Shown here piece after piece: positions 6,741 through 9,797 of a DNA stretch of 9,797 bases; within the stretch, counting starts at the first letter, position 1, and each line of letters starts with the position of its first letter. The position numbers and the translations under genes are program-made. Source of the DNA: Gammaproteobacteria bacterium (lineage in GTDB: Bacteria; Pseudomonadota; Gammaproteobacteria; GCA-001735895); contig JAASSH010000031.1 in NCBI GenBank assembly GCA_021767985.1, positions 1-9,797 of the forward strand, given 5' to 3'. Under the pieces are notes generated by a model, which worked only from the letters and a program-made list of their open reading frames with translations, made no database searches and had not been told where the DNA came from.

Positions 6741-6771
6741 CAGGACCTTGGGGCGAAAGTTCGAGGTCTGG
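6741..6771 (+). repeat. Imperfect hairpin between the panE-like stop and its terminator
   Basis: CAGGACCT (6741-6748) can pair with AGGTCTGG (6764-6771), with one A-G mismatch and one G-T wobble, around a 15-nt loop. It precedes the main terminator and lacks its own T run. Confidence 0.35.
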
Positions 6772-6781
6772 AATATGAAAG

Positions 6782-6807
6782 CGCGCCTGTCCGGGCGCGT
6801 TTTTTTT
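6782..6807 (+). terminator. Rho-independent terminator of the panE-like gene
   Basis: CGCGCC (6782-6787) pairs perfectly with GGCGCG (6794-6799) around a 6-nt loop and is followed at once by eight T residues (6800-6807). It separates the panE-like transcript from sucCD. Confidence 0.85.
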
Positions 6808-6833
6808 GCAATTATTTTTATCTGGTATACGAT
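6806..6833 (+). promoter_or_regulatory. Candidate sucCD promoter
   Basis: TTGCAA (6806-6811, 4 of 6) and TACGAT (6828-6833, 4 of 6) are 16 bp apart, giving a leader of about 27 nt before ATG 6867. The -35 would overlap the end of the upstream terminator T run and the -10 would lie inside the palindrome at 6821-6841. The match is moderate and other -10 choices inside the palindrome are possible. Confidence 0.35.
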
Positions 6834-6841
6834 ATACCAGA
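6821..6841. promoter_or_regulatory. Palindromic operator upstream of sucC
   Basis: CTGGTATA (6822-6829), centre CGA, and TATACCAG (6833-6840) form a perfect dyad. The flanking T6821 and A6841 extend the arms to 9 bp. The same element recurs at 8995-9013. Read on the opposite strand, that copy differs from this one at a single base of the 19-bp core. It lies 25 nt before sucC and over the likely -10, the classic place for a repressor. TGGT...ACCA ends resemble GntR/FadR-type operators, which is an inference. Confidence 0.7.
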
Positions 6842-6850
6842 ATTTTTGCC

Positions 6851-6858
6851 GGGGGGAG
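6851..6858 (+). promoter_or_regulatory. Strong Shine-Dalgarno that sets the sucC start
   Basis: GGGGGGAG lies 8 nt before ATG 6867. An upstream in-frame TTG at 6846 would place this site inside the coding region and add seven residues absent from SucC proteins, so ATG 6867 is the start. Confidence 0.8.
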
Positions 6859-6866
6859 CGTACATA

Positions 6867-8033
6867 ATGAAGATTCACGAGTATCAGGGCAAGGAAATTC
6901 TGCGTGAATATGGCGTGGCGGTGCCCAACGGCAAGGCCTGCTTCTCCGTTGACGAGGCGGTGGCCGCCGCCGAGTCGATAGGCGGCAACAAGTGGGTGGT
7001 CAAGGCGCAGATTCATGCCGGCGGCCGCGGCAAGGGCGGCGGCGTCAAGCTCGCCGACTCGATTGACGAAGTACGCAGCCTGGCCGACGAAATTCTCGGC
7101 ATGACCCTGGTAACCCATCAAACCGGTCCCGAAGGCAAGGAAGTCAAGCGCCTGCTGATCGAAGAGGGCGCGCCGATCAAGGACGAGCTTTACCTCGGCC
7201 TGGTGGTCGATCGCGCCACGCAGCGCGTGACCCTGATGGCCAGTTCCGAGGGCGGCACCGAAATCGAAACCGTGGCCGAGGAAACGCCCGAATTAATCCA
7301 CAAGGTCTCCGTCGATCCGAAGACCGGGCTCACCGACGACGAGGCCCGGGATCTCGCCATCAAGATCGGTATCCCGCAGGAACTCGCCGGCGAGGCCGGA
7401 AAGCTGATGCAGGCCCTGTACCAGGCTTTCTGGGACAAGGATTGCTCGCTCGCCGAAATCAACCCGCTGATCGTGACCGACGACGGGCGCGTGGTCGCAC
7501 TCGACGCCAAGATCAATTTCGACGAGAGCGCGATGTATCGTCATCCGGAACTACAGGAGTTGCGCGATCTCGACGAGGAAGACCCGGACGAGATCGCCGC
7601 CTCCGAGTTCGGCCTGAATTACATTTCACTCGACGGCACCATCGGCTGCCTGGTCAACGGCGCAGGCCTGGCGATGGCGACGATGGATATCATCAAGCTT
7701 TACGGCGCTTCTCCGGCCAACTTTCTCGACGTCGGCGGCGGCGCCACCACCGAGCAGGTCACCGAGGCGTTCAAGATCATGCTCAAGAATTCAAACCTGA
7801 AAGCCATCCTGGTCAACATCTTCGGCGGTATCATGCGCTGTGACGTGATCGCCGAAGGGCTGGTCAACGCGGCGCGCGAAGTCGACCTGTCGGTGCCGCT
7901 GGTAGTGCGCCTGGAAGGCACGAATGTCGAGCAGGGACGGCAGATACTGGCCGCTTCGGGGATCTCGGTTATCAGCGCAACCACCATGGCAGACGCTGCC
8001 GAGAAAGTGGCCGCGGCCGCGGCAGGAGCCTAG
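6867..8033 (+). CDS. sucC: Succinyl-CoA synthetase (succinate-CoA ligase), beta subunit
   Basis: SucC is the ATP-grasp beta subunit of succinyl-CoA synthetase, which interconverts succinyl-CoA and succinate with formation of a nucleoside triphosphate in the TCA cycle. At 388 residues it has exactly the E. coli length, so residue numbers transfer directly. [12 protein letters not shown] opens the ATP-grasp domain. Lys46 and GGRGKGGG (52-59) bind nucleotide, Glu197/Asn199 (EINP) and Asp213 bind Mg, NGAGLAM (264-270) contacts succinate, and GGIMRCD (320-326) lies at the active site. The C-terminal Ala-rich helix ends the protein. A malate-CoA ligase (MtkA) is related, but the sequence reads as an ordinary SucC. 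Here sucCD has its own promoter region and is not attached to sdh or sucAB within the window. sucD follows after 2 nt. Confidence 0.95.
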   Translation: MKIHEYQGKEILREYGVAVPNGKACFSVDEAVAAAESIGGNKWVVKAQIHAGGRGKGGGVKLADSIDEVRSLADEILGMTLVTHQTGPEGKEVKRLLIEEGAPIKDELYLGLVVDRATQRVTLMASSEGGTEIETVAEETPELIHKVSVDPKTGLTDDEARDLAIKIGIPQELAGEAGKLMQALYQAFWDKDCSLAEINPLIVTDDGRVVALDAKINFDESAMYRHPELQELRDLDEEDPDEIAASEFGLNYISLDGTIGCLVNGAGLAMATMDIIKLYGASPANFLDVGGGATTEQVTEAFKIMLKNSNLKAILVNIFGGIMRCDVIAEGLVNAAREVDLSVPLVVRLEGTNVEQGRQILAASGISVISATTMADAAEKVAAAAAGA

Positions 8034-8035
8034 AT

Positions 8036-8917
8036 ATGTCGATACTCATCAATAAAGACTCACGCGTCGTTACCCAGGGCATCACCGGCAAGACCGGCAT
8101 GTTCCATACTCATCACTCGATCGCATACGCCAACGGTAAAAACTGTTACGTCGCCGGGGTGACCCCGAAGAAAGGCGGGCAGGAAGTCGAGGGCGTGCCG
8201 GTTTTCGATAGCGTTGCCGAGGCGAAGGCCGCGACCAATTGCAACGTGTCGGTGATCTACGTGCCGCCGCCGTTCGCGGCCGCGGCGATCGACGAAGCGG
8301 TAGACGCGGAAATGGAAGTCGTGATCTGCATTACCGAGGGGATTCCGGTGAAGGACATGATCCGCACCCGCGATCGCATGAAAGGCTCGAGCACGATCCT
8401 GGTGGGGCCGAACTGCCCCGGCGTCATTACCCCGGAGGAGATCAAGATCGGCATCATGCCGGGTTATATTCACATGAAAGGGCGCATCGGCGTGGTATCG
8501 CGTTCGGGCACGCTGACTTACGAAGTGGTCGACCAGCTGAGCAAGCTCGGCCTCGGTCAATCCACCTGCGTCGGCATCGGCGGCGACCCGGTCAACGGGC
8601 TCAAGCACCTCGATGTCATGAAAATGTTCAACGACGACCCGGACACCGACGGCGTCGTCATGTGCGGTGAAATCGGCGGCACCGATGAAGAAGAATGCGC
8701 CGCCTGGATCGCCGACAACATGACGAAGCCGGTGGTTGGATTCATCGCCGGGGTTACCGCGCCTCCGGGCAAGCGTATGGGTCATGCCGGCGCGATCATC
8801 TCCGGCGGCAAGGGCACCGCGGATGAAAAGATCGCCGCGCTCGAAGCGGCCGGTGTCGGCGTCACGCGTAATCCGTCGGATATGGGTAAACTCATGGCCG
8901 AGGCGCTGCAGCGATAG
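8036..8917 (+). CDS. sucD: Succinyl-CoA synthetase, alpha subunit
   Basis: SucD binds CoA and carries the histidine that is phosphorylated during the succinyl-CoA synthetase reaction; it pairs with SucC in the cytoplasm. The 293-residue product (289 in E. coli) has the CoA-binding Rossmann domain with [11 protein letters not shown] (15-25), [11 protein letters not shown] (123-133) and SRSGTLTYE (155-163). GIGGDP (180-185) and Glu212 in GEIGG follow, then the phosphohistidine His250 in [19 protein letters not shown] (247-265). The GGKGTADEK segment argues for succinyl-CoA synthetase over malate-CoA ligase. The small length difference comes mainly from three extra residues near 33-38 (ANGKNCYV). 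An AGGAG at 8024-8028, inside the end of sucC, lies 7 nt before the ATG. The two genes are only 2 nt apart, ensuring coupled production. Confidence 0.95.
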   Translation: MSILINKDSRVVTQGITGKTGMFHTHHSIAYANGKNCYVAGVTPKKGGQEVEGVPVFDSVAEAKAATNCNVSVIYVPPPFAAAAIDEAVDAEMEVVICITEGIPVKDMIRTRDRMKGSSTILVGPNCPGVITPEEIKIGIMPGYIHMKGRIGVVSRSGTLTYEVVDQLSKLGLGQSTCVGIGGDPVNGLKHLDVMKMFNDDPDTDGVVMCGEIGGTDEEECAAWIADNMTKPVVGFIAGVTAPPGKRMGHAGAIISGGKGTADEKIAALEAAGVGVTRNPSDMGKLMAEALQR

Positions 8918-8940
8918 GCTGCGTGTTACAAGAATTACTC

Positions 8941-8978
8941 CCAAAGGGCAGGAAAATGCTTTACAGCTATCCCTTTGG
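8941..8978 (+). repeat. Inverted repeat just after sucD
   Basis: CCAAAGGG (8941-8948) and CCCTTTGG (8971-8978) are perfect 8-bp inverted arms around a 22-nt loop, 23 nt after the sucD stop. No T run follows, so it is not a standard intrinsic terminator. It could stabilise the sucCD 3' end, act in partial termination, or be a protein site: its right half overlaps the spacer of the tctC promoter. Confidence 0.45.
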
Positions 8979-8987
8979 TGGTATAAA
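8960..8987 (+). promoter_or_regulatory. Sigma-70-like promoter for the tctC-type gene
   Basis: TTTACA (8960-8965, 5 of 6 to TTGACA) and TATAAA (8982-8987, 5 of 6 to TATAAT) are separated by 16 bp. Transcription would begin near 8994-8995, directly at the palindrome. This is the best promoter match in the window and would give a leader of about 148 nt before ATG 9143. Confidence 0.6.
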
Positions 8988-8994
8988 GTTGGGA

Positions 8995-9013
8995 CTGGTA
9001 TATTGTATACCAG
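8995..9013. promoter_or_regulatory. Palindromic operator upstream of the tctC-type gene
   Basis: CTGGTATA (8995-9002), centre TTG, and TATACCAG (9006-9013) form a perfect 8-bp-arm dyad. Its reverse complement matches the sucC-upstream site at 18 of 19 core positions. It begins 7 nt after the -10 box, so a bound protein would block transcription initiation. An extra half-site TGGTATA lies at 8979-8985, overlapping the -10, 17 bp upstream of the matching half. Confidence 0.7.
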
Positions 9014-9090
9014 ATCATAAAGGCTCCAATGTTCGCATTCTGGCAAGCCCAAGTGCCGGGGACAGAAAACCGAAGAGCTGGAGGAAATGG

Positions 9091-9106
9091 CAAACAGAAA
9101 TGTTTG
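9091..9106 (+). repeat. GNRA-tetraloop hairpin in the tctC leader
   Basis: CAAACA (9091-9096) and TGTTTG (9101-9106) pair perfectly around a GAAA loop, a stable GNRA tetraloop. It lies 24 nt before the AGGAGG ribosome binding site in the long 5' leader. It may affect mRNA stability or translation. No known riboswitch fold was recognised. Confidence 0.45.
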
Positions 9107-9142
9107 TCGACTACACAAGCATATTCCGTAAGGAGGAGTTCA

Positions 9143-9797
9143 ATGACTGTGTTCACAAGTAAGCTAAAAAAGATAGCAATTCCTGCTATCGTGGCATTCG
9201 TGTCTACCGGCATGTTTGCCACCGCGGCGCAAGCCGAATGGTCACCCAAGAAACCGGTTGAATTTATCATCATGGCCGGTACCGGGGGTGGCGCCGATCA
9301 GATAGCCCGGCTGTTACAGGGCCTGATCGAAAAGAAAGATCTTTCACCCCGTCCCTTTATTCCGATCAACAAGCCCGGCGGTTCGGGTGGTGAAGCACTG
9401 CGTTACCTGAAGGACAAGGCCGGAGACGACCATGTCGTGCTGGTTACGCTGAACAGCTTCTACACCACGCCGATCATCCAGAAGGGCCTCGGCGTCGATC
9501 CGACGACATTTACGCCGATCGGGCGCATGGCGCTGGATACGTTCCTGCTGTGGGTTCACGATGACCAGAAAGGTATCACCGACCTCGATTCCTATGTGAA
9601 GGCGGTAAAATCTGCCGGCAAGAGCTGGAAGGTTGGCGGTACCGGTTCGGGCCAGGAAGATTCGATTCTTACCGCGATGATGGAAAAGGAATTTGGCTAC
9701 GAAGTCACTTATATCCCGTTCCCGGGTGGTGGTACCGTGGCCAAGAACCTGATCGGTAAGCATATCGACTCTACGGTCAACAACCCCGCTGAGCAGA
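9143..9797 (+). CDS. TctC/Bug-family tripartite tricarboxylate transporter binding protein (3' truncated)
   Basis: The first 218 codons of this gene are present; the frame stays open to the right edge. A strong AGGAGG (9131-9136) lies 6 nt before ATG 9143. Residues 1-31 form a signal peptide (KLKK, hydrophobic core, cleavage after AQA). The mature part begins EWSPKKPVEFIIMAGTGGGADQIAR, continues with INKPGGSGGEAL (75-86), GGTGSGQEDS (165-174) and IPFPGGGTVAKNLIGKHID (191-209), the usual landmarks of Bug/TctC periplasmic binding proteins. These capture citrate or other carboxylates and, with TctA and TctB membrane proteins, drive uptake. The tctA/tctB partners, if linked, lie beyond the window. 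About 100 residues are missing. The ligand cannot be predicted, but the sucC-like operator upstream hints at a TCA-related acid. Confidence 0.9.
   Translation, partial: MTVFTSKLKKIAIPAIVAFVSTGMFATAAQAEWSPKKPVEFIIMAGTGGGADQIARLLQGLIEKKDLSPRPFIPINKPGGSGGEALRYLKDKAGDDHVVLVTLNSFYTTPIIQKGLGVDPTTFTPIGRMALDTFLLWVHDDQKGITDLDSYVKAVKSAGKSWKVGGTGSGQEDSILTAMMEKEFGYEVTYIPFPGGGTVAKNLIGKHIDSTVNNPAEQ

Noticed and set aside
6867..8917. Malate-CoA ligase (mtkAB) as an alternative to sucCD
   Set aside because: Protein lengths and the GGKGTADEK segment of the alpha subunit match succinyl-CoA synthetase, and no serine-cycle genes are nearby.
8941..8978. Intrinsic terminator for sucCD
   Set aside because: The 8-bp arms are perfect but the loop is 22 nt long and no T run follows. 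It is listed as an inverted repeat only.
6821..9013. The paired palindromes as ends of a mobile element carrying sucCD
   Set aside because: They flank sucCD but are short operator-like dyads placed at promoters. There is no transposase or target-site duplication, and sucCD composition matches the neighbouring genes.
8060..9118. A 352-codon open frame on the minus strand across sucD and the downstream region
   Set aside because: It covers sucD antisense and runs through the promoter and operator of the tctC-type gene. The product has no family features.
8923..9162. A possible 79-residue small protein between sucD and the tctC-type gene
   Set aside because: It runs across the palindrome and the tctC ribosome binding site and overlaps the tctC start. 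No Shine-Dalgarno sequence or protein pattern supports it.

Overview
The window looks like chromosomal DNA of a gammaproteobacterium. It is GC-rich, and the proteins point that way: an AceK homologue, a SucC of exactly the E. coli length, and a periplasmic Bug/TctC-type solute-binding protein. There are no rRNA or tRNA genes, insertion sequences, CRISPR arrays or phage genes. The species cannot be named from the sequence.

Layout. (1) 1-1010, plus strand: the His/Gly/Arg-rich tail of a truncated gene, then after 6 nt a secreted protein with a C-terminal anchor that resembles the 'choice-of-anchor H' family, closed by a strong intrinsic terminator. (2) 1147-2469, plus strand: an acyltransferase-3-type integral membrane protein. 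(3) 5495-2474, minus strand: a compact run of a fumarylacetoacetate-hydrolase (FAH) superfamily enzyme, an isocitrate dehydrogenase kinase/phosphatase (aceK), and a small two-helix membrane protein whose start overlaps the aceK stop. (4) 5496-5725: a divergent control region with an imperfect 26-bp dyad. (5) 5726-6807, plus strand: a ketopantoate-reductase-family enzyme with its own terminator. (6) 6821-8917, plus strand: the succinyl-CoA synthetase genes sucC and sucD. (7) 8918-9797, plus strand: a regulatory region and the first 218 codons of a TctC/Bug tricarboxylate-type binding protein that runs off the window.

The genes share a theme of organic-acid and TCA-cycle metabolism. AceK sets isocitrate flux between the TCA cycle and the glyoxylate bypass, SucCD runs the succinyl-CoA/succinate step, the FAH-family enzyme probably acts on a 2-oxo or 1,3-dicarbonyl acid, and the TctC-type protein captures a carboxylate in the periplasm.

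The most interesting signal is an almost identical 19-bp palindrome, CTGGTATA-N3-TATACCAG, that occurs just upstream of sucC and again between sucD and tctC. At tctC it lies directly after a good -10 box. At sucC it covers the probable -10. This is what a shared repressor operator looks like, and it suggests that succinyl-CoA synthetase and a carboxylate uptake system answer to one regulator, possibly of the GntR/FadR type. The regulator gene is not in the window.
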